From a virus: 28,394 nt of DNA. The DNA lies in IMG/VR virus record IMGVR_UViG_3300046467_001894, positions 1 to 28,394 of that record; one strand, written 5' to 3'. Under the pieces are notes generated by a model. The model had not been told where the DNA came from, did no database searches, and was given only the letters and a program-made list of their open reading frames with translations. Below are positions 1-8,611 of this stretch, piece after piece. The translations under genes and the position numbers were made by a program. The stretch's first letter is position 1, and each line of letters starts with the position of its first letter.

Positions 1-1051
1 GGACTTCTGCAGGATCTAGATGAATTCTAGCTAATAAATCTTCAATTTGAGCCTGTTTAGTCGCTCCAAAAGTAGTGTAACTAGCGTTACTTAATCGTAA
101 TGGAATAGCCGGCAGTGCTTCAATAGTAGTACCATCCTGATCAATAGCATTTTCTACTGTATCTAAATCTGTATAGACTCCGGTCCCTACTTTATAAATA
201 AATAAATATATTCTAGAAGGGGCACTGTCTCTATAATAGTTAGAAACATAATGCAATTGAGTTGGTTTGGTAGGTGCTGTATAGGGAAGAGTTCTAGTTA
301 TACTTCCAACAGTTGGTGCATTGTATACTTGAATTGTGTAAGTATCAGGAATTGCATTATAAACAATAGTATCAAGATTAACTTGCCATCGTTCATCAGC
401 AAATACTTCATCTGCAGTAGCTATTCCACTTGTAATACTAATATCAAAATGATTAGTAGATGGGGTTACATTAACCGTATCTGCAGCAACACTAGCTGGA
501 CTAGTACTCGTTGTAGAGTGATCTACCCCTATGGTATTAGTTCCTACGTTGTATTCTTTATTTTCTTGAAGCCAATACTTAACCCAATCTGATTTAGATA
601 ATGCTCTTAAATAAGAACCTTCGGGTGTACATGGAACACTATTAAGGGTATTCAATGCAGCTGTTAATTCAGTATAGTCTATTGTTAAGATGTAGGATTC
701 TACAGTAGGGAAATTTTCAAAATAATTTCCATTATCAATAAAATCCATAAATTCTTTAACATTCCCTTTGAGACTACGAAATGTAAGATGATAAATTAAA
801 TTAGAAGCGACATCTTGTCCGGCAAGAATAGATGAAAGAATTGAATTTAGGAGGGGGTTTTTCTTATCTACATCATCAAATAGCGGAATATTATGAACTT
901 CGTAGTACTCGATAATTTGAGTACTACCGGTATCTAAACCAAAAAGCACCATAATAAGCTGTACAATCATTTCAACTACTTGTACAACAGCTTCAACTAT
1001 AAATACAACAACATCTACAACAGCTTCAAGAACATCAAGAACAAAACTCAT
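1..1051 (-). CDS. probable virion protein, C-terminus beyond the window
   Basis: An open frame runs without a stop from an ATG at 1051 to the left edge (about 350 residues visible). The start has a strong ribosome site (AGGAGG) 5-11 bases upstream, in the 10-bp gap after the preceding gene. Residues about 2-40 are a very hydrophobic, valine-rich stretch in which VEAVV recurs every 11 residues, followed by a mostly soluble region with beta-rich, Thr/Ser-rich segments. I do not recognise the family. Its place as third gene after the major capsid protein suggests a virion component, and the hydrophobic start would suit an internal or membrane-penetrating protein; that role is inference. Confidence 0.75.
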   Translation of the reverse strand, partial: MSFVLDVLEAVVDVVVFIVEAVVQVVEMIVQLIMVLFGLDTGSTQIIEYYEVHNIPLFDDVDKKNPLLNSILSSILAGQDVASNLIYHLTFRSLKGNVKEFMDFIDNGNYFENFPTVESYILTIDYTELTAALNTLNSVPCTPEGSYLRALSKSDWVKYWLQENKEYNVGTNTIGVDHSTTSTSPASVAADTVNVTPSTNHFDISITSGIATADEVFADERWQVNLDTIVYNAIPDTYTIQVYNAPTVGSITRTLPYTAPTKPTQLHYVSNYYRDSAPSRIYLFIYKVGTGVYTDLDTVENAIDQDGTTIEALPAIPLRLSNASYTTFGATKQAQIEDLLARIHLDPAEV

Positions 1052-1061
1052 TAAACGCCTC

Positions 1062-1586
1062 CTATCCTGTAGGTTCGGCGTTAGTTATCTGTGTATTAAT
1101 ATTACCTGTACCACTTGTATTAATGGCAGTTACTCCTGTAGATGCTATACCTGCTGTAGAAACATTGATACTCCAAGCATCTAAAAGAGTTTTAAGATAC
1201 TTCTGATCTGCATTCCATTTAAATCCTTTAGCTTGTTCACCTGCTAAAGCAGCTTGACGTCCCATAATACTAGTAGCACTTGGAGCTGTTTTAGTTGCTT
1301 GATCAGTTTGCGCAAATTCAGTAACTTCTTTTTGCAATAACAGAGACTCTTCAGCATTACCTTTTTGCATTCCTATTGTGTAGGCTACTGCTTGTTGTAC
1401 AGTAGCCTGCATTGCTGTTAAATACACTGTTGCATAATCGCTACCAGTAATTCGACCTAGGTTGAACTGGGCAGCCATATGAGCATTAACAGTTTCCATC
1501 ATGTCATCGAATACACCGGTACCTGTTACTACATTGTCTCCATCTGTGGAAACACCAGCAGTTAAATTAGCAATAGTAATGGCCAT
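1062..1586 (-). CDS. putative virion structural protein (174 aa)
   Basis: Helix-rich protein of 174 residues. The N-terminus (about 1-25) is Thr/Val/Gly-rich. The centre (about 27-125) looks alpha-helical, with many Ala and Gln, and the C-terminus is Ser/Thr/Gly/Asn-rich. There are no signal peptide, membrane segments or catalytic motifs. The ATG overlaps the stop of the preceding gene by one base (TAATG), so translation is probably coupled. Its composition resembles short structural proteins found next to capsid genes in marine podophages. I cannot name a family; structural role is inferred from position between capsid and further virion genes. Confidence 0.7.
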   Translation of the reverse strand: MAITIANLTAGVSTDGDNVVTGTGVFDDMMETVNAHMAAQFNLGRITGSDYATVYLTAMQATVQQAVAYTIGMQKGNAEESLLLQKEVTEFAQTDQATKTAPSATSIMGRQAALAGEQAKGFKWNADQKYLKTLLDAWSINVSTAGIASTGVTAINTSGTGNINTQITNAEPTG

Positions 1587-2218
1587 TAGTTATCTACTCC
1601 TGCGCCAAATCCTGCTGCACCTTGTCTAGCAGCAAGTTTTTCTAATTCTTCGTGAGTAAGAGGATCTAAAATACGTACATTAAATTTCTTAGTTACATAT
1701 GGTTCTAATACTTTTTCACCATTATGGCGGGTAATAGTCTTAAATTTTTGCATTTCAGCATGCTCAATTTGACGAAGAATAATTGTTGGAACATGCCATC
1801 CTTCTTCATTATTAAAAGGTACAAACTTTTTAACCATTCGTCCTTTATTAATACTTGTCATTCCTACAGTAAAGATAAGTCCTGGGTAATTAACCATATT
1901 AGGATCGTTAGGAGTAACTACTATACGAACAAGTTTCATAGCTTGTTGTGTTGGTGTCAAGGTATCCCTAGCTGCTATATGTTTTGCTCTTGCAGCTCTG
2001 GCTGCATCACTAGCACCAGGAAGAGAACCAGAAGGAAAATCAGAAGTAGATTCTTTAGAATCTATTTTGTACTCTTTAGTTCTAACTTCAGCAAGAGTAG
2101 AAGCAAGCTTTTTTGTTCCAGTTTTATGATGTAATGTAACCCCGTTATCTGTTAATTCCTGTCGAATTTCATCATCTGTCATTGAGTTAATGGGAACTGC
2201 TGCTATGGTATCTTCCAT
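1586..2218 (-). CDS. putative virion protein with HeH/LEM-like N-terminal fold
   Basis: 210 residues. Residues about 12-45 (MTDDEIRQELTDNG, then LHHKTGTKKLASTLAEVR) look like a short helix-extended-helix HeH/LEM/SAP-type module, which often occurs at the start of phage head-associated proteins. The middle (about 90-190) is mixed alpha/beta with several prolines, and the end is Gly/Ala-rich. A GGAGGA ribosome site precedes the ATG at 2218. It is the first gene after the terminator downstream of the major capsid gene, so it may be expressed at lower level than capsid. Head-completion or decoration role is inference. Confidence 0.7.
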   Translation of the reverse strand: MEDTIAAVPINSMTDDEIRQELTDNGVTLHHKTGTKKLASTLAEVRTKEYKIDSKESTSDFPSGSLPGASDAARAARAKHIAARDTLTPTQQAMKLVRIVVTPNDPNMVNYPGLIFTVGMTSINKGRMVKKFVPFNNEEGWHVPTIILRQIEHAEMQKFKTITRHNGEKVLEPYVTKKFNVRILDPLTHEELEKLAARQGAAGFGAGVDN

Positions 2219-2239
2219 GCTTCCTCCAAATTATAATTT

Positions 2240-2277
2240 AAAAAGTGTCCCCCGAGCCCTAAAGGGCTCGGAGGGAC
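2240..2277 (-). terminator. intrinsic terminator after the capsid gene
   Basis: Read on the minus strand, a GC-rich stem of about 13 bp with one bulged base (arms 2264-2277 and 2247-2259, loop 2260-2263) is followed by five U residues (A run at 2240-2244 on the plus strand). It lies in the 75-bp gap between the major capsid gene and the next gene, both leftward. It should end or attenuate capsid transcripts. Confidence 0.85.
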
Positions 2278-2293
2278 GGTTAAACAATGTTAA

Positions 2294-3664
2294 TTATACT
2301 GCTTCTAGAGCGGTCCAAATAATACCAAGACGCTCTGGACGAAGTGCCATAAAACCGTAATACCATTTGATGGAGTAGAACCCTACCTCACCATATGGAT
2401 CATCCAAAGAAGCTATTTCTTTACCAGGCTTCTTATGGTTAACGGAAAATTTAACACTCTTTCCATCAGTCTGAAAACCGATAGTTGTGAAAGCACCATC
2501 ACCAACAACGAGCATTGGGTAGATGTCTGCACCTTGTTTACCGGTACCTGCAGTATTAGCAGCAGATGCACCACCTTTTCGATCATGCTGCATTTCTGGA
2601 ACTACAACAATACGGAATTGATCAACAGAACCAATTTCGCCGTGTACGGTATTACTAGCGTCAGCATATTTTTCTACGCTAATAAAACCGGAACCTACAC
2701 CTGAGCCTGTAATATCAGTCATTTTTCGTACTACAGGAATCAATTCAGATCCTATATACATGATACGTCCACCATTAACGGTTTTAGTATCAATCATACG
2801 AGAACCACTGATAACTTTCGTTTGCTTAGGAGTCTTATTATCATCCAAAGCAATAGAAAGATTCATTAAATCTTCATACACAACAACTTCATCAACAGCT
2901 AATTTTAATGCTGTTCGAGTAGCACCTGCTGCAACTGTTGAACCTGCAAGAGCAGGAACTGCTGCTGAAGCAGTACCAGAACAGAAGTAAGCAGTACCAT
3001 CAGAAGTTGCAGTAGTAATTAGATCTTTCTGAAGCTCAGCTTCAGTGATCTCATTAGCACCAACAAGGGCTTCCTCAACAATATGTGATAACAATTCTGA
3101 ATCTGAATCGAAATCCATTGATTCTTGAGTGTACTCAGTGAAAAAACCACGTTTAAGAAGTTCACCTTCAACTTGAGTACGTGTGAAACCAACTCGGTTA
3201 ACCCGACCACCGTGTTCACGAAGGAGCGGGATTTTATTTAAAATAGCACCAGTATCTTTAGATGAACCATAAAGATTCTGGTCATTCAATGCAACATCGC
3301 CATTAGCACCTGCTTCAGTTATAGCATCTGCTTCAGTAGCGTCATTGGCTTCTTGTAATACACCAGAAGAATTCCAAGAAGACCATGTACCTGCTACAAG
3401 AACAGCTTCAGCAGCATCGATTCCTTGGTCACCGGTGTTTAATGCATCAATCATAGGAACGTAAACGTCCTGTTTGATTTTTTTACCCATATGCTTAGGC
3501 ATCGCACGTACATCAGCCAAAGGCATGAAGTACTGGTGATCCCGAACAGCAATAAGGGCTTTCTTAAAATAATAATCAGAGATGGCTTGTAAGCCTACCC
3601 CTGATGCTGTCCCACCATCAGTCTTAGTGGGAGCGTTATACGCATTTGCGGTTGATACGGGCAT
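2294..3664 (-). CDS. major capsid protein, N4 gp56 family
   Basis: 456 residues, a normal length for an HK97-fold capsid protein of the N4 gp56 type. The N-terminal region (about 25-75, with KKALIAVRDHQYFMPLADVR) and the C-terminal block (about 405-450, with DPYGEVGFYSIKWYYGFMAL then RPERLGII) are the family signals I recognise. The protein self-assembles into the icosahedral shell around the scaffold. The ATG at 3664 has an AGGA ribosome site about 8 bases upstream. It follows the scaffold-like gene and is followed at once by an intrinsic terminator, as expected for the most highly made virion protein. Confidence 0.9.
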   Translation of the reverse strand: MPVSTANAYNAPTKTDGGTASGVGLQAISDYYFKKALIAVRDHQYFMPLADVRAMPKHMGKKIKQDVYVPMIDALNTGDQGIDAAEAVLVAGTWSSWNSSGVLQEANDATEADAITEAGANGDVALNDQNLYGSSKDTGAILNKIPLLREHGGRVNRVGFTRTQVEGELLKRGFFTEYTQESMDFDSDSELLSHIVEEALVGANEITEAELQKDLITTATSDGTAYFCSGTASAAVPALAGSTVAAGATRTALKLAVDEVVVYEDLMNLSIALDDNKTPKQTKVISGSRMIDTKTVNGGRIMYIGSELIPVVRKMTDITGSGVGSGFISVEKYADASNTVHGEIGSVDQFRIVVVPEMQHDRKGGASAANTAGTGKQGADIYPMLVVGDGAFTTIGFQTDGKSVKFSVNHKKPGKEIASLDDPYGEVGFYSIKWYYGFMALRPERLGIIWTALEAV

Positions 3665-3691
3665 AATCTTGTCCTAGTTAATAGTGATTAA

Positions 3692-4831
3692 TTACCGGAC
3701 AGCGTACTTCTTCATAAATTCATCATCTGACAGACCTAAAAAGTTCTCATCAGCTGAGGCCTTTTGTGTAGTAGTCTGCTTGACCGGCGCTATTGCTTTT
3801 CGTTTTTTATTACGATCAGCATTAGCTATTTCGTCAGTTTTACTTGATACCTTAGATGTTCCTTTGTTATTACCATTTTTATCTTCAAGATCACCAGTTT
3901 TATGTAAGTGTTCAGCGATTTCTTTATAAGCTTCTACATCAGAAATACCATTTAGTTTACCTAATGATTTTTCCTGTTGTAATACCGCATTAACTTTATC
4001 AAACACACCATTACCCATATGAGTATTAATGATACCAATAATTTCAGGATAATCTGTAATAGTGGATTTACTCTTAGAATCCCACTCTTTAGTTAAAACA
4101 TTAATTGTTTTACTAAAAGTTTCAGTATCCTTAATTTCATCAAGTATTTGATCTAAATGGTATTCCTTATCAGTAACAGAATAATTTGTTGGCTGATAAT
4201 CCGTAGGTACATCCTTGTCAATATCTAAAGGGTCTATATCACTTTCTTCAATAAGCTTAGCAATAGCTTTAGGGTCCTTCTTGGATAAATCAATTAGATT
4301 ATGTAATTTCACTTCATTAAGAAGCTCATTTTTTTCTAACATCTTAATTAACTTCAGATTAGGCTTTAATTGCGCCATCTTCTTCTGATAATTAGCGCCC
4401 ATCTGCATTAGACGGACCATATCCTCAGGATCTTTAACCTGCATGTCTACACCATTGGCTTTGAAAGGTTCAGACACCTTTTTATAAGCACTTTCGTAAT
4501 CAAACTCTGTAGTTTCCGGAGTATCCTCCTTTGTATCAGTTGAGTCTTTCTTACTAGTATCAAGAGATTCTGTCGTATCACTATCAGTGGAATTTTCAGG
4601 CTCCGTCTGGGTATCCCCTTCAGGTTGGCTTACTTCTTCAATAACAGTTTCATCTTCAGTTTGCTCTTGTGCTTCACTTACCTCTTCTTCGGAGGTAGCA
4701 ACCTTATCCTCATCGGTTTGATCCGATGATTCAATTTCTTGTTCAGCTGACTTTTCTTCTTCAGCTAAAAGCTCAGCAGGATCTTTTTCTAAAAATTCTG
4801 CATCAGATAAGCCTAAAGAAGTTTGAGTCAT
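3692..4831 (-). CDS. acidic capsid scaffolding-like protein
   Basis: 379 residues. Residues about 10-110 are extremely rich in Glu, Asp, Ser and Thr and probably disordered; about 115-330 is helical and charged; the last 50 residues are basic then end in a short motif. The family is not recognised by sequence, but acidic, helical, low-complexity proteins placed between portal and major capsid are typical of scaffolds. The N-terminus (LGLSDAEF at about 6-13) and the C-terminus (LGLSDDEF near residue 368) carry the same motif, a possible capsid-binding hook present twice. The ATG overlaps the upstream stop (ATGA) and its ribosome site GAGGAGG lies inside the upstream gene. Confidence 0.75.
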   Translation of the reverse strand: MTQTSLGLSDAEFLEKDPAELLAEEEKSAEQEIESSDQTDEDKVATSEEEVSEAQEQTEDETVIEEVSQPEGDTQTEPENSTDSDTTESLDTSKKDSTDTKEDTPETTEFDYESAYKKVSEPFKANGVDMQVKDPEDMVRLMQMGANYQKKMAQLKPNLKLIKMLEKNELLNEVKLHNLIDLSKKDPKAIAKLIEESDIDPLDIDKDVPTDYQPTNYSVTDKEYHLDQILDEIKDTETFSKTINVLTKEWDSKSKSTITDYPEIIGIINTHMGNGVFDKVNAVLQQEKSLGKLNGISDVEAYKEIAEHLHKTGDLEDKNGNNKGTSKVSSKTDEIANADRNKKRKAIAPVKQTTTQKASADENFLGLSDDEFMKKYAVR

Positions 4832-5160
4832 ACAGTTACCTCCTCAGCTAAAATTTCTTCACGAGTTTCTTCATGTTCATTTAAAGCTTGATCCATTTCA
4901 GCACCACGTCTCATAACAGATTCAATAAAATTAGCTAAAGCTCCAATACCATATTGCATGTTGTCAATTATTTTCATTTGTTCAGGAGTAAGAGAAGCAC
5001 TCTTAGCCATAACTAATCTAGCTGCTTCTTCTTTAAAATACCCGTCATTAATAATATCTTTCCATGGTGCACTAGCTGTTAATTTAACACAAGTATCTCT
5101 CATTGTTCGTAATCTTTGAGCCATGTCAATTTGGATTTCAACTTGTTCTAAATCTGTCAT
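4828..5160 (-). CDS. small helical protein between portal and scaffold
   Basis: 110 residues, predicted almost entirely helical, with an acidic C-terminus (NEHEETREEILAEE). No cysteines beyond one, no membrane segment, no known motif. It overlaps the portal stop and the scaffold start by ATGA junctions on both sides, so it is translated together with them. The position suggests a head-assembly accessory protein. I do not recognise a family with certainty. Confidence 0.75.
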   Translation of the reverse strand: MTDLEQVEIQIDMAQRLRTMRDTCVKLTASAPWKDIINDGYFKEEAARLVMAKSASLTPEQMKIIDNMQYGIGALANFIESVMRRGAEMDQALNEHEETREEILAEEVTV

Positions 5161-7250
5161 ACTCCCCCTTTTGTTTTAGTTAATGAATCAAAAGCACTTT
5201 TATCAAGATTAGATAATCTATCGTGTTCTTTTCCTTCCATATTAGCTTGTCTATCATATTCTTTACTTTCCATAGCATCATTATGTTTTCTAGATTCTAA
5301 ATCCATATCTCGCATATCTTTAACTCCAGATTCTTTTTCAACAAAATCAAGATCAGATAAGTCAGAACCACTATGCATACTTCGTGCTTTAGCACGTTCT
5401 GTTTCAGTCTTAGCAGTTTTAAGTTCAACATCAACTGCATTCTCTTGACCCTTAGCAGTTTCGTTTTGAACTTGAGCTTGCAGTAATGCCATTTCAAGTT
5501 GCATTTTCTGTTCTGCCATAGGATCTGGTTGAGGTTGGTATTCACTAATACGTTTAGCTAAATCAGGCATTTTACGTAATTTAGCTATATCAGCTAAAAT
5601 CATAAAACTCATTTCTGGAGGCATAGTATTACCCATAGTCTGTAACATAAAAGCTAATTCACTGGCTTTTTGTTCATCAGCTTCAGCAGTAGAAATATTA
5701 AGCTTGATATCATACTTCCCTCCTAAATCATTTCGATTAATAGCGACAAACTCTTCATTAGTTATACGAATAATTTCTTCATCTTCTAAAAATTCAGCAT
5801 TCATTGAAATAACTTTACGACCAATTTGATTTAATCCATTAGACAGTCTACGTAAAATACCTAATTCACGTTTAGATGTAGCATCAAGTGCTGACCTAAT
5901 ACCAGTAGCTGTAACACCTAATGCTTGTCCTGAAATACCTTGAGTAAAAGCTTTAACACCTGTTAGTGCTTCAGCATCATTATTCTGCATATTTAATACT
6001 TCAAGAGCAGAACGGGGAATCTCAGGATACACTTCCATATGAAATGCTTGTTTAGGATCTACATTAGCATTGAATTTATAATCTTCACCTCGTTCAAACT
6101 TGCGAGCGTTAGTTACATCAAGGGCATCTTTTCTAATACCTTGTTGCCCACTAGCGCTACGGCCAATAATGTCGATAATGCCACGAGTAACAGCACCCAC
6201 GATCTTTTGGTTATCTTCGATAAGAGCTGCATCTGGTTCTCCATATATATTTTTACGTCTAGGTAAGTATTGAACTAATACAAAAGGAAGTTTTTTATCT
6301 GGATAAGGATTCTCTTCTAATCTAATAAAAGTACTACCTACCCAGGTAGCAACGAAAGGTTTAACCTCTCCAGTATCATCAATATCCCAATATCCCCAAT
6401 ATTCTCTAGCAATGACTTTCTTACGAGCTTTATCTTGAAATGTAAAAGAATTATCATCTGTGTTAACAGCATGATCAGGTTCAGCTAATACTGAAGCACT
6501 TTCAAAATTGATATCGTCAAGATTTTTATATCGTCCATCTTTTTTAAGATCTGATAAAGAAGTTTCAAAACTATAAATAGCAAAATTAGCTTTTTCTATA
6601 TCCCCTTCACAAGTAGGATCTAATATTAAATTATTATAATCACATACTGTTAATACTGGTTGATTTTTAGTAGTAATAGTTTTTGTTGTTGCCTTTTCCC
6701 CAGTTTTAACTTCTTGTTGTACAGGTTGCCCATCCGGGCCCGCAACTACTTGTACTTCCATTATATCTTCATAAACTTTACGTTTATCTTCTTCAAATTC
6801 CCAATCAACACGTACAATAGCAGTTCCTTCATCAACAGCTGTACGAACATAGTTATCAATAAAAGTTACTTTATCCATACGACAATTAAGTTGGTAATTT
6901 AATAACATGCCATTTTGTACAGCTGCTTCTTTGTCTTCAAATGTTTGGGGAGAGGTATTAAATAAATCGTCTGTGGATAAAAAGGGTTCTGATAAAGCGG
7001 CGTATCGCCATTCTGCTTGTCTACGTGCTAATCTAGGTACTAGTTTAGAGCGTCCTCTTTTAGCATTAATAGTTTGATCTCCATCAAGTACTCTAATCCA
7101 AGCATCAACTTCATCAACATGAACTTGATGAGCTACTTGAGCAGAATCAAGATCTTTTTTAAGATCAGCAAGACTAGGTGGATTTTTCCAATCTACTAGT
7201 TTGATTGGATCTGTTTCGACTATATCTAAGTCTTCAGTAGTTTCACTCAT
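5157..7250 (-). CDS. portal protein, N4/P22 type
   Basis: 697 residues, the size range of large podophage portals (the P22 portal is about 725). It forms the dodecameric ring at one capsid vertex through which DNA is packaged and ejected. The N-terminal half contains the clip/wing region, with conserved-looking blocks such as RLARRQAEWRYAALSEPF (about 73-90) and the DYNNLILDPTC segment. The central segment with ALEVLNMQNNDAEALTGV and the following Gly-rich TATGIRSALDATSKRE resembles the portal stem and crown-linked helices. The last 150 residues are a charged coiled coil, as in P22 barrels. It is joined by ATGA overlaps to genes on both sides. Confidence 0.88.
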   Translation of the reverse strand: MSETTEDLDIVETDPIKLVDWKNPPSLADLKKDLDSAQVAHQVHVDEVDAWIRVLDGDQTINAKRGRSKLVPRLARRQAEWRYAALSEPFLSTDDLFNTSPQTFEDKEAAVQNGMLLNYQLNCRMDKVTFIDNYVRTAVDEGTAIVRVDWEFEEDKRKVYEDIMEVQVVAGPDGQPVQQEVKTGEKATTKTITTKNQPVLTVCDYNNLILDPTCEGDIEKANFAIYSFETSLSDLKKDGRYKNLDDINFESASVLAEPDHAVNTDDNSFTFQDKARKKVIAREYWGYWDIDDTGEVKPFVATWVGSTFIRLEENPYPDKKLPFVLVQYLPRRKNIYGEPDAALIEDNQKIVGAVTRGIIDIIGRSASGQQGIRKDALDVTNARKFERGEDYKFNANVDPKQAFHMEVYPEIPRSALEVLNMQNNDAEALTGVKAFTQGISGQALGVTATGIRSALDATSKRELGILRRLSNGLNQIGRKVISMNAEFLEDEEIIRITNEEFVAINRNDLGGKYDIKLNISTAEADEQKASELAFMLQTMGNTMPPEMSFMILADIAKLRKMPDLAKRISEYQPQPDPMAEQKMQLEMALLQAQVQNETAKGQENAVDVELKTAKTETERAKARSMHSGSDLSDLDFVEKESGVKDMRDMDLESRKHNDAMESKEYDRQANMEGKEHDRLSNLDKSAFDSLTKTKGGV

Positions 7251-7591
7251 GTATCACTCCCGGCTCTTTCTTTATGTTTATCATATTCACTGTATTTCTT
7301 TTTAAGAAACTTATCAACCTTATATATCTTAAATCCATTTATTGTATCATGATGAGTCATATAATTCTCAAACATAGAACTTGTTACTCCTAAAGGAATA
7401 GAAGCGTATATATCATCTGCTTGTACTATTTCAGATACAAAGTATTTCCATACCTTAACAAAATTTAACTTAGCTGTTATATTAGGGGCAATAAATACTC
7501 CTGATATCATATAACCATTTAAAGAACGATCAAATCTATAAAATAAAGCGGATTCCCCTTCTTGTATCATACTAGCATGTGTAAATATCAT
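7247..7591 (-). CDS. unknown 114-aa protein between ketoacyl synthase and portal
   Basis: 114 residues, aromatic-rich and mixed alpha/beta. The C-terminal part (GFKIYKVDKFLKKKY) is vaguely like the end of small phage GNAT acetyltransferases, but I see no acetyl-CoA-binding R/Q-x-x-G-x-G/A motif. It is locked by ATGA overlaps to the ketoacyl synthase gene upstream and the portal gene downstream, so it is made with both. It could be a head protein, an acyl-transfer partner or neither; function is not assigned. Confidence 0.7.
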   Translation of the reverse strand: MIFTHASMIQEGESALFYRFDRSLNGYMISGVFIAPNITAKLNFVKVWKYFVSEIVQADDIYASIPLGVTSSMFENYMTHHDTINGFKIYKVDKFLKKKYSEYDKHKERAGSDT

Positions 7592-8610
7592 AATATCTCC
7601 ACAACTGCAGATGAATATACGTTACCCATTCCTGCCCCTAAACTAAGAAATGTACCCGATTCTTCCTGTACTGCTAATGCTGTTTCTATAGCAGTTGATA
7701 CTCCCATAGTATGACCAATACGTAATTTATAGTTAACTGTTCTAATATCCCCAAATATATCTTTAATTAACTTACTCTCTATATCATTATCAGTTGAAAA
7801 AGTACTATGAGTTTTAATAAAATCAATCTTACTGGTGGTATGTGTGCTAACTCTATTCATAACTTTCTTATACCCAGTACCATTACATGAGATACCTAAT
7901 GGAGACACATGATATTCAGCCGCTATATGTATATCTTTAATTACCGCTAATATCTTATTGTTTGTATTGCGATTACATACTTCATTTTCAAATACTGATA
8001 TATTACATGCTTGTCCTAAGTGAAATTTAGTAATCTCTGGATTATCTTCTTCATCAACTAATTTACTTAATTTATGTTCGCCAAATACATGTAAGTATTC
8101 TTCTGCAAGCCCGTTATCTACTGAAACAACTACAACCGCATCAAGACGTTCTAACTGCAATAAAGTATAAGCAGTATACCAAGCAGAATGCCCACTAATA
8201 CAGCTTACACTATCTGTTGATATATAATCAAAAGATCCTAATTGACTAGCTAGATACCCAGCATATACTTGAGTAACTGCCATAGGTGCTAATCTATATA
8301 CCGGATACTGATCAGTCTTAGGAATACATGTTGTGTATCCCATCCAGCAAGTACTGCCTGAAGCTAATATTAACCCTACTTTACGAGTAGGAGTAGCTAA
8401 TAATTTTTTAATATAATTCCGAGTTCCAGAGACAGCTCCATGTTTACCTGTAAGAACATATCGTACTAATTCGCTAGTTACTAGTTTAATTCCTTTTGTA
8501 ACTAGCTCACCTCCTCCATTTCCGACTTGATGAACATATTGAGGATATGGAATATGGTCTAATAAAGTCAACTCTTCTGAGTAAACAGAATTAGTATGAG
8601 TCAGTAGCAT
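7588..8610 (-). CDS. beta-ketoacyl synthase-like condensing enzyme
   Basis: 340 residues, thiolase-fold condensing enzyme that would join an acyl thioester to a malonyl-ACP-type extender. The Cys-His-His triad is intact: Cys137 in SVSCISG, His268 in THSTFSTDND (FabF NAHGTST position) and His300 in GHTMGVSTAIE, with the Lys five residues before the last His (Lys295) as in FabF. FabF proteins are about 410 residues, so this one is short, mainly in the N-terminal half and dimer-contact loops. I chose the ATG at 8610: an AAAGG site lies just upstream and the ACP stop is one base away; an earlier in-frame ATG at 8694 would run through the ACP gene. It ends in an ATGA overlap with the next gene. 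Confidence 0.85.
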   Translation of the reverse strand: MLLTHTNSVYSEELTLLDHIPYPQYVHQVGNGGGELVTKGIKLVTSELVRYVLTGKHGAVSGTRNYIKKLLATPTRKVGLILASGSTCWMGYTTCIPKTDQYPVYRLAPMAVTQVYAGYLASQLGSFDYISTDSVSCISGHSAWYTAYTLLQLERLDAVVVVSVDNGLAEEYLHVFGEHKLSKLVDEEDNPEITKFHLGQACNISVFENEVCNRNTNNKILAVIKDIHIAAEYHVSPLGISCNGTGYKKVMNRVSTHTTSKIDFIKTHSTFSTDNDIESKLIKDIFGDIRTVNYKLRIGHTMGVSTAIETALAVQEESGTFLSLGAGMGNVYSSAVVEIL

Positions 8611-8611
8611 A

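Noticed and set aside
251-592. Plus-strand frame of 113 codons antisense to the edge protein
   Set aside because: No ribosome site, low-complexity product and fully opposite to a long coding frame with a strong start.
7247-7591. 114-aa protein as an acetyltransferase
   Set aside because: The C-terminal resemblance to small GNAT proteins is weak and no acetyl-CoA-binding motif was found.
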